A DNA stretch of 64,000 nucleotides, from positions 124,001 to 188,000 of the forward strand of contig JAIXHQ010000002.1 in NCBI GenBank assembly GCA_030145715.1, given 5' to 3'. The DNA is from Sphingopyxis sp. Lineage in GTDB: Bacteria; Pseudomonadota; Alphaproteobacteria; Sphingomonadales; Sphingomonadaceae. The notes beneath the pieces were generated by a model, which saw only the letters and a list, made by a program, of their open reading frames with translations, made no database searches and was not told the DNA's origin. Positions 16,429 to 23,886 of this stretch are shown here, in pieces (within the stretch, counting starts at the first letter, position 1; the number at the start of each line of letters is the position of its first letter). Both the position numbers and the translations under genes were made by a program.

Positions 16429-16434
16429 TATAAT
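16429..16434 (+). promoter_or_regulatory. -10 box of the bfr promoter
   Basis: Perfect TATAAT 41 bases before the bfr ATG, with TTGGCC about 18 bases upstream as a possible -35. It suggests bfr has its own housekeeping promoter apart from bfd. Confidence 0.5.
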
Positions 16435-16475
16435 GCGCGCATCCCATTCCAAGATAAAATGACAGGACTGACAGC

Positions 16476-16958
16476 ATGAAGGGCGACGAAAAGGTCATCG
16501 ATTTTCTGAACGAGGCGCTCAAGAATGAGCTGACCGCGATCAACCAATATTGGCTGCATTATCGGATGCTCGACAATTGGGGCGTCGCGCGGCTCGCGCA
16601 TTTCGAACGCGAAGAATCGATCGACGAAATGAAACATGCCGACAAGCTGGCCGATCGCATTCTCTTTCTGGGCGGCCTGCCCAATTTCCAGATGCTCGGG
16701 CGCCTGCGCGTCGGCGAAACGGTCGAGGAAATCCTGAAGGCCGATCTGGCGCTGGAGGAAGAGGCGATCCCCTTGCTCAAGGATGCGATCGCCCATTCCG
16801 AAAGCGTGCGCGACTATGTCAGCCGCGACCTGTTCGCCGACATTCTCGAAAGCGAGGAACATCATGTCGACGAACTGGAAAAGCAGTTCGAGATGATCGA
16901 GCGCATGGGTCTCCAAAATTATGTGCAGCTCCAGTCGAAGCCCGTCAGCGACGAGTGA
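16476..16958 (+). CDS. bfr: Bacterioferritin
   Basis: 160 residues, a full-length four-helix ferritin. All ferroxidase ligands are at canonical places: E18, E51, H54, E94, E127 and H130. M52 (DEMKHAD) is the haem-binding methionine, so this is a true haem bacterioferritin and not a non-haem ferritin. It forms a 24-mer that oxidises Fe(II) and stores it in the cytoplasm. AGGAC precedes the ATG. bfd lies just upstream and a strong terminator just downstream. A TATAAT promoter of its own allows separate control from the Fur-like sites of bfd. Confidence 0.97.
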   Translation: MKGDEKVIDFLNEALKNELTAINQYWLHYRMLDNWGVARLAHFEREESIDEMKHADKLADRILFLGGLPNFQMLGRLRVGETVEEILKADLALEEEAIPLLKDAIAHSESVRDYVSRDLFADILESEEHHVDELEKQFEMIERMGLQNYVQLQSKPVSDE

Positions 16959-17001
16959 TTCGGCACAGCGGGCCAAAAGCCCGGCCTAAACCATTGATAC
17001 A

Positions 17002-17028
17002 AGGGGCGCTTTCGGGCGCCTCTTTTTT
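17002..17028 (+). terminator. Rho-independent terminator of bfr
   Basis: Eight-bp stem AGGGGCGC / GCGCCTCT (one G-T pair) with a six-base loop and a run of six T, 44 bases after the bfr stop. Confidence 0.85.
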
Positions 17029-17038
17029 CGCTTGTATT

Positions 17039-17053
17039 TGCGACTAATTCTCA
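17039..17053 (+). promoter_or_regulatory. Third Fur-like box
   Basis: TGCGA-CTAAT-TCTCA, one mismatch from the TGCGA-N5-TCGCA palindromes before bfd, directly after the bfr terminator and upstream of a terminator-like hairpin and a small hypothetical gene. Confidence 0.45.
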
Positions 17054-17079
17054 ATAGCACGGTCGGGCAGTCCCCTCTT

Positions 17080-17128
17080 GCCGGCCGCTGCAACTTGAAG
17101 TTGCACTTCAAGGCGGCCGGCATCTTTT
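17080..17128 (+). ncRNA. Terminator-like hairpin; candidate small RNA or attenuator
   Basis: Nine-base arms GCCGGCCGC/GCGGCCGGC enclose a perfect 17-base palindrome TGCAACTTGAAGTTGCA, followed by ATCTTTTTC. Since bfr already has a terminator at 17002, this second structure must act on a transcript starting between them, near the Fur-like box at 17039. Such a transcript would be about 70-80 nt. It could be a short iron-responsive RNA or a leader attenuator of the gene at 17176. The ends are guesses. Confidence 0.35.
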
Positions 17129-17175
17129 TCAAAAATGGGACGGACGGACTGCATGGGCCGGGAGAGACGAACCTG

Positions 17176-17595
17176 ATGCAAGGCAGCACGCTGATCCGCC
17201 AATTGACGCAACAACCGCTGGTGCGCGACCTGTCGGTCGAAGCGGCGCAGGCGGTGCTGGCGCTGCGCTATTGCATCCTCTGCCGCCGCAGCGAACGCGA
17301 CCCGATGCCCGAACTCGAACGACGCTGGGGCAATATTCTCGCGGCGCGCCGTTACCGCCTGGTGGTCGAGGCGATCGGCCATGTCTGGCCCGATCCGTTC
17401 GCGGTCGCCCCGCCCTGTTGCCCGCGCGTCAGTTTCGACGAGGCGCTGCTCGCCGCGATCGTCGGCGCCGCCGCCCACCGCGACCGTGCCGGGTTCGACC
17501 GGCTGACCGCCGAAATGCTGGGCAGCGACGCGCGCGAGATGCTGTTCGTCGCGCTGGAAAACTTCATCCGCGCCCGGGCGCCCGGCCCCGTTTGA
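17176..17595 (+). CDS. Hypothetical protein, possibly iron-linked
   Basis: 139 residues from ATG 17176 with GGAGA nearby; the ORF track start at 17032 runs through the hairpin region. It appears soluble and helical with two cysteine pairs, YCILC and PPCCP, and conserved-looking segments RRWGNILAARRYRLVVEAIGHVWPDPF and EMLFVALENFIRARAP. I do not recognise a family. A Fur-like box and an attenuator-like hairpin precede it, and bfd-bfr are adjacent, so an iron role is possible, but that is inference from position only. Confidence 0.7.
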   Translation: MQGSTLIRQLTQQPLVRDLSVEAAQAVLALRYCILCRRSERDPMPELERRWGNILAARRYRLVVEAIGHVWPDPFAVAPPCCPRVSFDEALLAAIVGAAAHRDRAGFDRLTAEMLGSDAREMLFVALENFIRARAPGPV

Positions 17596-17625
17596 CCGGC
17601 GGCCGGTTGCGTCCCTTCCGGCGTG

Positions 17626-18852
17626 TCAGCCGCCGTTGCTGCGGATCCATTTTTCGACCACCGGCGCAATCTCCTCGCGCCATTTGCGGCCGTTGAAGAT
17701 GCCGTAATGGCCGACGCCCTTGGCCATCAGATAATGTTTTCTGGCGGCGGGCAGCCCCTTGGCCAGCGTCAGCGCCGCCTTGGTCTGGCCGATGCCGGAA
17801 ATATCGTCACGCTCGCCCTCGATCGCGAGGATCGCAATATCCTCGATCAGGCCGACGTCGACCGGCTGACCATGGTGCGTCATCTCGCCCTTGGGCAGCA
17901 GGTGCCGCTGGAACACGACATCGACCGTCTGCAGATAAAATTCGGCGGTCATGTCGCAGACCGCGCGATATTCGTCGTAAAATTCCTTGGTCTTGTCGGC
18001 GCTCTCGCCGTCGCCGTCGACCAGATGTTTGAACATCTCCCAATGGCTCATCATATGATTGCCAAGGTTCATCGACATGAAACCCGCGAGTTGCAGAAAG
18101 CCCGGATAGACGCGGCGCCCGGCGCCCGGATAATAGGCGGGCACGGTCGCGATCACATTTTCCTGGAACCAGGCATAGGGGCGCGTCGTCGCATGTTCGT
18201 TGACCGCCGTCGGTGCCTCGCGCGTGTCGATCGGGCCGCCCATCATCGTCAGCGTCCGGGGACGGCATTCATGCTTATTCGCGCCCATGACCGCCGCGGC
18301 GGCCAGGCTGGGCACCGACGGCTGGCACACCGCCAGCATATGCGCGCCCGGACCGATATGTTCGAGCCACGAGATCAGATAATCGATATAATCGTCGAGG
18401 TCGAACTGCCCCGCCTCCAACGGCACGTTGCGCGCGTCGCGCCAGTCGGTGATCCACACGTCATGGCCGGGCAGCATCCGTTCGACCGTGCCGCGCAGCA
18501 GCGTCGCATAATGGCCCGACATCGGCGCGACAATCAGCAATTTGGGCGCGTCCTTCGTGCCCTTATGCTTGAAATGCTTGAGCTGGCCGAACGGCTTGCG
18601 CGCCTCGACCGCTTCGGTCACGCGGACGGTTTCGCCATCGACGACCGTCTCATATAATTCGAACCCCGGCTTTCCGCGCGGCGCCGCCGCATGGGCGAAA
18701 ACTTCCAGCGCCGAAGCGAACATCGGGCTGCCGCCGAAATAGCCGAGCGGATTTGCGGGATGTTGCATGACCTGCGCGCCCGCGGTGGCCAGCGCGCTGG
18801 CCCCTGCAAGCCAGTTTTTCTGCATGTCAAAGGCGTGATACAGCATGTTCAT
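17626..18852 (-). CDS. phaZ: Intracellular polyhydroxyalkanoate depolymerase
   Basis: 408 residues. Matches the short-chain PHB depolymerase family (PHB_depo_C): MLYHAFDMQKNWLAGASALATAGAQVMQHPANPL at the N-terminus, APMSGHYATLLRGTVERMLPGHDVWITDWRDARNVP, then the presumed nucleophile region VCQPSVPSLAAAA. The C-terminal ILAIEGERDDISGIGQT and GVGHYGIFNGRKW carry the Asp and His. It hydrolyses intracellular PHB granules to oligomers or 3-hydroxybutyrate. No signal peptide, consistent with a granule-associated cytosolic enzyme. No phaC or phasin gene is in the window. Confidence 0.95.
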   Translation of the reverse strand: MNMLYHAFDMQKNWLAGASALATAGAQVMQHPANPLGYFGGSPMFASALEVFAHAAAPRGKPGFELYETVVDGETVRVTEAVEARKPFGQLKHFKHKGTKDAPKLLIVAPMSGHYATLLRGTVERMLPGHDVWITDWRDARNVPLEAGQFDLDDYIDYLISWLEHIGPGAHMLAVCQPSVPSLAAAAVMGANKHECRPRTLTMMGGPIDTREAPTAVNEHATTRPYAWFQENVIATVPAYYPGAGRRVYPGFLQLAGFMSMNLGNHMMSHWEMFKHLVDGDGESADKTKEFYDEYRAVCDMTAEFYLQTVDVVFQRHLLPKGEMTHHGQPVDVGLIEDIAILAIEGERDDISGIGQTKAALTLAKGLPAARKHYLMAKGVGHYGIFNGRKWREEIAPVVEKWIRSNGG

Positions 18853-19083
18853 GTCGTTCCTTGGTTGCCCTGGGCGGCACTCTGACGGCGCCTGCTCGCT
18901 GACCCATAGTCTAGGGGATCAGCCTCATTGTGCAATGCATCATAATTGCCGCTGACCGCAAATCGGGCACGCCGCCCTCGCGGTTCGGACGTCGCGGCAT
19001 AAAGCCATGCTTCATGATGCTTGAAGCGGAAGAATATTCTGGGCCGTTGAGCGCGGCCATGGCCGCTGCTAAGGCCCGGTGCG

Positions 19084-20883
19084 ATGGCAAGCCAATCCGA
19101 ACTGTCCACCGCGAAAGCTCCCGCCGAACCCCGCCGCAAGCTCGGCAGTCTGCGGATGATCTGGCATTATGCCAGCCGCTATCCGCTGCAACTGGCGATC
19201 GCGGCGGTCGCGCTGGGCGTTGCCGCGCTCGCGACCCTCGCCATTCCCTATCAGTTCAAGGAAATGATCGACAGCGGCTTCGTTGCCGGCGGCGGCGATG
19301 TCGCGCCGCACTTTCGTTTCTTTTACGTCATCGTGCTCATGCTCGCGCTGGCGACGGCGCTCCGCTTTTATTTCGTGAGCTGGCTGGGCGAACGCACCGT
19401 CGCCGACATCCGCCAGGCGGTTCAGCGCAACCTGCTGCGCCTGGAACCCGGTTTTTTTGAGGAGAACCGACCGTCGGAAATCGCGTCACGCATGACGTCG
19501 GACACCTCGATCATCGAACAGACGGTCGGCACGACCGTTTCGGTCGCGCTGCGCAACACCGTCATGGGGATCGGCGGCATCGCCTATCTCTTCTCGCTCT
19601 CGCCCAAATTGACCGGCGGCATCCTGCTGGGCATTCCCGTGATTATCACGCCGATCGTCCTCCTCGGGCGAAAGCTGCAGAATGTCTCGCGGTCCAGTCA
19701 GGATCGGGTGGCCGACATCGGCGCGACCACCGCCGAACAATTGGGCGCGATGAAGATCGTTCAGGCTTTCGGCCAGGAAGCGCGCGAGGCACGCCGCTTT
19801 TCGGACACGGTGGAGGCCAATTTCGCCACCGCCAAGCGCCGCATCCGCATCCGCGCGATCATGACCGCGATCGTCATCGGCCTGTTGTTCGGGGCGATCA
19901 CGACATTGCTGTGGTATGGGGCGGCGGGGGTCGCCGCGGGCACGATCACCGGCGGCACGATCGCCGCCTTTGTCCTCACCGGCGGATTGGTGGCGGGCGC
20001 GTTCGGCGCGCTGACAGAGGTTTACGGCGACCTGCTGCGCGCGGCGGGCGCGGCCGAACGGCTCAGCGAACTGCTCAATGCCGAAGCGGGCATCGCCGCG
20101 CCCGCCGCCCCGCGCCCCTTCCCCGAACCGCCGGTCGGGGTGCTGGAATTTTCCCATGTCGAATTTCACTATCCGACCCGCCCCGACGCGCCGGCGCTGC
20201 ACGATTTCAGCCTGGCCATCCGGCCGCGCGAAACCGTCGCGATCGTCGGCCCGTCGGGCGCCGGCAAATCGACATTGTTCCAGCTCGCCGAACGGTTCTA
20301 TGATCCGCAGGCGGGCCAGATATTGCTCGACGGCGTATCGCTGACCGACGCCGACCCCGCCGACATCCGCGCGCGCATCGCCATGGTGCCACAGGAAACG
20401 GTGATCTTTGCGGCCACGGCGCGCGACAATCTGCGCTATGGCAATTGGGACGCCAGCGACGATCAGTTGTGGGACGCCGCGCGCGCCGCCAATGCCGAGG
20501 ATTTTTTGCGAAAGCTGCCGCAGGGTCTCGACACCTTCATGGGTGAAGGCGGCGCGCGGCTTTCGGGCGGCCAGCGTCAGCGCGTCGCGATCGCCCGCGC
20601 CCTGCTCCGCCGCGCGCCGCTGCTCTTGCTCGACGAAGCGACCTCCGCGCTCGACGCCGAATCCGAAAAGCTGGTGCAGGACGCGCTCGAAACGCTGATG
20701 CACGACCGCACGACGATCGTCATCGCGCACCGGCTGGCCACCGTGCGCGCCGCTGACCGCATCATCGTCATGGACGACGGCCGCATCGTCGAAGAGGGCA
20801 GGCATGACGAACTTGTCGCCGCTGACGGCCTCTATGCCCGCCTGGCCCGGCTTCAGTTTCAGGATAATCTGGCGGCCGCCTGA
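19084..20883 (+). CDS. ABC transporter, fused permease and ATPase (exporter)
   Basis: 599 residues. Residues ~30-320 are a six-helix ABC exporter domain and ~345-590 the nucleotide-binding domain. Walker A is VGPSGAGKST, signature LSGGQRQR, Walker B LLLLDEATSALD and H-loop VIAHRLATVRAAD. It works as a homodimer at the inner membrane. It resembles the MsbA/lipid exporter-like or BmrA-like groups; cargo is unknown and no substrate or adaptor gene is adjacent. It is divergent from phaZ. Followed 36 bases later by a DUF1993 gene, so they may share a transcript. Confidence 0.92.
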   Translation: MASQSELSTAKAPAEPRRKLGSLRMIWHYASRYPLQLAIAAVALGVAALATLAIPYQFKEMIDSGFVAGGGDVAPHFRFFYVIVLMLALATALRFYFVSWLGERTVADIRQAVQRNLLRLEPGFFEENRPSEIASRMTSDTSIIEQTVGTTVSVALRNTVMGIGGIAYLFSLSPKLTGGILLGIPVIITPIVLLGRKLQNVSRSSQDRVADIGATTAEQLGAMKIVQAFGQEAREARRFSDTVEANFATAKRRIRIRAIMTAIVIGLLFGAITTLLWYGAAGVAAGTITGGTIAAFVLTGGLVAGAFGALTEVYGDLLRAAGAAERLSELLNAEAGIAAPAAPRPFPEPPVGVLEFSHVEFHYPTRPDAPALHDFSLAIRPRETVAIVGPSGAGKSTLFQLAERFYDPQAGQILLDGVSLTDADPADIRARIAMVPQETVIFAATARDNLRYGNWDASDDQLWDAARAANAEDFLRKLPQGLDTFMGEGGARLSGGQRQRVAIARALLRRAPLLLLDEATSALDAESEKLVQDALETLMHDRTTIVIAHRLATVRAADRIIVMDDGRIVEEGRHDELVAADGLYARLARLQFQDNLAAA

Positions 20884-20919
20884 CTCCCCCGCCTTTCCAC
20901 CAAAGCCAAGGATATTGCG

Positions 20920-21456
20920 ATGCTCTATGACCTGACCGTGCCCGCCTATCAAAATGGCCTTGGCGCCTTGTCGGGCGAACTGTCGCGGGCGCTGGCATGG
21001 GGGACCGAAAACAGCATCGGCGAACTGCAATTCGCCGCCGCGCGCCTGGCCCCCGACATGTTCCCGCTGGCGGCGCAGGTGCGCTATAGCTGTGTGCAGG
21101 CGCTCCAGCCACTGGCGCGCCTTGCCGACATGACAATCCCCGATTTCCCCGACGACGCGGTCGATTTTGCCGGAATGCAGGATCAGGTCGCGGCAACCCT
21201 CGCCATCCTCGACGCCGTCGATCCGGCCGCGATGGGCAAGGATGGCGACCGGCCGATCAGCCTGGACCTGCCGAACGGCATGGTCTTCGACATGACCGCC
21301 CTCGCCTATGTCCGCGACTGGGCCCAGCCGCAATTCCACTTTCACCGCGTCGCGGCCTATGCGGTGATGCGCCACATGGGCGTCCCGCTCGGCAAGGCCG
21401 ATTATGCCGCCTATATGATGCGCCACCTGCGGCCCGGAACGGCGCCCGCCGCCTGA
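20920..21456 (+). CDS. DUF1993 family protein
   Basis: 178 residues, with AAGGA upstream of the ATG. The start MLYDLTVPAYQNGLGALSGELSRALAW and the central LAPDMFPLAAQVRYSCVQA plus PQFHFHRVAAYAVMRHMGVPLGKADY are typical of DUF1993, a four-helix DinB-like fold with conserved His. Function is not established for the family. It follows the ABC exporter closely on the same strand. Confidence 0.88.
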   Translation: MLYDLTVPAYQNGLGALSGELSRALAWGTENSIGELQFAAARLAPDMFPLAAQVRYSCVQALQPLARLADMTIPDFPDDAVDFAGMQDQVAATLAILDAVDPAAMGKDGDRPISLDLPNGMVFDMTALAYVRDWAQPQFHFHRVAAYAVMRHMGVPLGKADYAAYMMRHLRPGTAPAA

Positions 21457-21478
21457 GGCGGCGGCAACCGTCAGGCGA

Positions 21479-21922
21479 TCAGATCAGGCCGCCGTAACCC
21501 GCTATGCCGGGAAAGGCGATTTTCGATCCGCCGTTGCGCCGGATCGCTCCGATCGCCTGATCGACGCGCAGATAGCGCGCGCGGGCTTCGGGTTCGAACA
21601 TCAATGTCGCCGGATCGGCGCGGCTCGACGCCGTTTTGACCAGCAGGCCAAGCTGCGCCAGATCGACGGCCTCGCCATTCCACCGGATCACGTCCGCCGT
21701 GTCGATGGTGATGCGGTTTTCGTCGCTGACCTTTGCCCGCCCCATGTCGGTGCCCGGCAGCGTCACGTCGACGCTGTGCGTCGGGGGCGGTATCGTGATG
21801 ATGAACATCACCAGCATGACCAGCATGACATCGATCAGCGGGGTGGTGTTGATGTCCGGATCGCCATTGGGATCGGCGCGGAAAATGCTGCGGTGATACA
21901 GGCTGCGGCTTTTGCGCATCAT
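21479..21922 (-). CDS. exbD: ExbD/TolR family biopolymer transport protein (orphan)
   Basis: 147 residues with GGGAG before the ATG. The conserved INTTPLIDVMLVMLVMFIIT is the single membrane helix with the essential Asp of ExbD/TolR. The rest is a periplasmic domain (VDVTLPGTDMG...). ExbD normally works with ExbB as a proton-driven motor for TonB. No exbB or tonB gene is adjacent, so the protein must pair with products encoded elsewhere or is an extra paralogue. Convergent with the DUF1993 gene, 22 bases apart. Confidence 0.92.
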   Translation of the reverse strand: MMRKSRSLYHRSIFRADPNGDPDINTTPLIDVMLVMLVMFIITIPPPTHSVDVTLPGTDMGRAKVSDENRITIDTADVIRWNGEAVDLAQLGLLVKTASSRADPATLMFEPEARARYLRVDQAIGAIRRNGGSKIAFPGIAGYGGLI

Positions 21923-22107
21923 CTATCTCCCGGTTGAGGAGGATTGATCGCCCGTGATGCGGCGCCCGCCCTCCATCGGGGGCACGGGTCACCCGCTCCC
22001 CACATGGTAACTATATATCATTCCATTGATGAGGCAAGAATAATGTCGGATGCGCCGGTCGCGCGGGGATGATTGTGGCGGCCACGCCGCCCGCGCCATC
22101 CGGGTAT

Positions 22108-22138
22108 AAAGAAAGGGCGGCACCTTGCGGTACCGCCC
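22108..22138 (-). terminator. Rho-independent terminator of ompA
   Basis: Ten-bp stem GGGCGGTACC/GGTGCCGCCC with a GCAA loop, then TTTCTTT on the minus strand, 40 bases beyond the OmpA stop. Confidence 0.85.
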
Positions 22139-22178
22139 CTCTTTGTCTTCCATTCCCGGTCGGGAGTGGAAACCGGTC

Positions 22179-23291
22179 TTACATGCCCGAGTTCGGACCG
22201 TAAGTGATTTCCACGCGACGGTTCTGGTCGTTGCGGACGCCATCGGCGGTTGCAACTGCCGGGCGGCTTTCGCCGAAGCCCTGCGCGCTGATCGAGCCAT
22301 CCGAGATACCGCGAGCGGTAAGGTAGCTGCGAACCGCGGTGTTGCGGCGTTCCGACAGGCCGACGTTGTACTTGGCCGAACCCGAACGGTCGGCGTGACC
22401 GGCGAGCATGACCTGCGTACCCGTGCAACCACGGTTGTAGGCGCTGATGGCGTTGTCCAGCGTCGAAGCCGCTTCCGGCGTGATGTTCGACTGATCCCAG
22501 TCGAAGTACACGATATACGGTCCGGGCTCGCACACCACCGGCGGAGGCGGCGGGGGCGGCGGGGGCGGCGGGGGCGGCGGGGGCGGCGGCGGGGGCGGCG
22601 GAGCCGGTTCCACCGGCGCCGGTGCGCCACCGAAGTTGAACGTCAGCGTCGCGAGCAGCGAGTGCGAACGGAAACGCGACGACACATTGCGGCCAGCCGA
22701 GTCAACCAGGTCGACGTTGTCGGCGTTGAAGAAACGATACTTCAGGCCAGCGTCGATCGTGTTGGTGATCGGAGCGCGAATGCCGGCGATTGCCTGCCAC
22801 GCAAAGCCCGTGTCCGAATCGTCAAGGAACGCGGTCTGATAGACCGGGCGAACCGAAACGCGCGCCACACCGGCACCACCGCCGACAAAGCCCTGCAGGC
22901 CGTCGTCGTCGCCGAAGTCGAGCATACCATTGACCATGAAGCTCAGGGCGTTGGTGTTGCCGTCCAGATCGGCCGTGCCAACAAAGTTCGTCGGGCCAGT
23001 CTGCGGAATGCCGGGCGTCGAGAAACGACCCGACTTGATGTTGGCGCGGCGATAGCCGACTTCGACTTCGGCGCGGAAACCGCCAAAGTCGTAACCGACG
23101 GTGCCTTCGACGTCATAGCCGACGCGATGGTCGAGCGTACCTGCGTTTGCAACGGTGCCGATGTCGAGATCCATGTCCTCGACGATCATTGCACCAGCGC
23201 CAACACCAACATACCAAGAGTCGTCGCGCGCCAAAGCAGGCGAAGCCAGGGCGGTGGAGGCCAATGCCATAGCTACGGCAAGCTTCCTCAT
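22179..23291 (-). CDS. ompA: OmpA family outer-membrane protein with polyproline linker
   Basis: 370 residues from ATG 23291 (AAGGGG upstream). Signal peptide MRKLAVAMALASTALASPALA. Residues ~22-235 are an eight-stranded OmpA-type barrel (WYVGVGAGAMIVEDMDL...). A linker of about 20 consecutive prolines follows, then a C-terminal OmpA peptidoglycan-binding domain (YIVYFDWDQSNITPEAA, GHADRSGSAKYN, LSERRNTAVRSYL, NRRVEITYG). It tethers the outer membrane to the cell wall. The linker is encoded by a 9-bp tandem repeat, so it may vary in length between strains. Well terminated. Confidence 0.95.
   Translation of the reverse strand: MRKLAVAMALASTALASPALARDDSWYVGVGAGAMIVEDMDLDIGTVANAGTLDHRVGYDVEGTVGYDFGGFRAEVEVGYRRANIKSGRFSTPGIPQTGPTNFVGTADLDGNTNALSFMVNGMLDFGDDDGLQGFVGGGAGVARVSVRPVYQTAFLDDSDTGFAWQAIAGIRAPITNTIDAGLKYRFFNADNVDLVDSAGRNVSSRFRSHSLLATLTFNFGGAPAPVEPAPPPPPPPPPPPPPPPPPPPPPVVCEPGPYIVYFDWDQSNITPEAASTLDNAISAYNRGCTGTQVMLAGHADRSGSAKYNVGLSERRNTAVRSYLTARGISDGSISAQGFGESRPAVATADGVRNDQNRRVEITYGPNSGM
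22552..22599. repeat. 9-bp tandem repeat in the ompA linker
   Basis: Plus strand has five copies of GGGGGCGGC, one preceded by an extra GGC, encoding Pro-Pro-Pro units on the minus strand. All units are multiples of three, so slippage would change linker length without a frameshift. Confidence 0.8.
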
Positions 23292-23421
23292 AGTAATTCC
23301 CCTTTCAAGTTGAGATATACGTCTCGGCAGACGTCCTACTCGCCGCTTTGGTTCCGTGCAACCCAACAAATCGTTAATCTGTTGCCAAAAAGTCGCACTT
23401 TTGACGCCCGCGACCGGAAAT

Positions 23422-23874
23422 TCATCCCGCTATCAAAAGCCCCTGCGCCTTCAGGTGCAGGATCAGCGCGGCGATCACCGTACGCGCTTCCGCGTCGACT
23501 GTCACCCCGCCCTCCGGCGCCGCGATCGTCGCGGGCGCGAACCAGGCCGTTCCGTCGAACCACAACCGCGCCTTGTCGGTCAGCCGAACCACCGTCATCC
23601 CCGCGCGCGGCGCGGCAAATCGCCAGCCGCCGACGGTGCGGATCGCGATCCCATTGTCCTGCCCTGCCCAGTCGCCCGTCGCGCCGGCGCCCACGATCCA
23701 GCACTGGCCCGGGGCCGCCTCGGTCGGCGGTTCGGCGACCGGCCCCGCCTCGACGGCGGCGTGGATCAGCGCGTCGATCAGGGTCAGCGCCTCGTTATGC
23801 GTCACCTCCTTTTGCGCCTGCGCCATCGCGAGTAACGGTAACGCGAGCCGGGGCGTGGTCGAACTGTCGGTCAT
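23422..23874 (-). CDS. DUF2793 domain protein at the end of the GTA cluster
   Basis: 150 residues. Pattern TPRLALPLLAMAQAQKEVTHNEALTLIDALIHA is typical of DUF2793, followed by WIVGAGATGDWAGQDNGIAI and WRFAAPRAGMTVVRL, and a C-terminal helix. In alphaproteobacteria DUF2793 proteins are commonly found at the end of GTA/phage tail gene clusters and may be tail-fibre or receptor-binding parts. It starts 12 bases after the gp15-type gene and is the last minus-strand gene of the cluster. Function is inferred from position only. Confidence 0.8.
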   Translation of the reverse strand: MTDSSTTPRLALPLLAMAQAQKEVTHNEALTLIDALIHAAVEAGPVAEPPTEAAPGQCWIVGAGATGDWAGQDNGIAIRTVGGWRFAAPRAGMTVVRLTDKARLWFDGTAWFAPATIAAPEGGVTVDAEARTVIAALILHLKAQGLLIAG

Positions 23875-23886
23875 GGCTTTGTCCTT

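Noticed and set aside
22552-22599. Possible CRISPR-like repeat array
   Set aside because: Units are 9 bp with no spacers and lie inside the OmpA proline linker.
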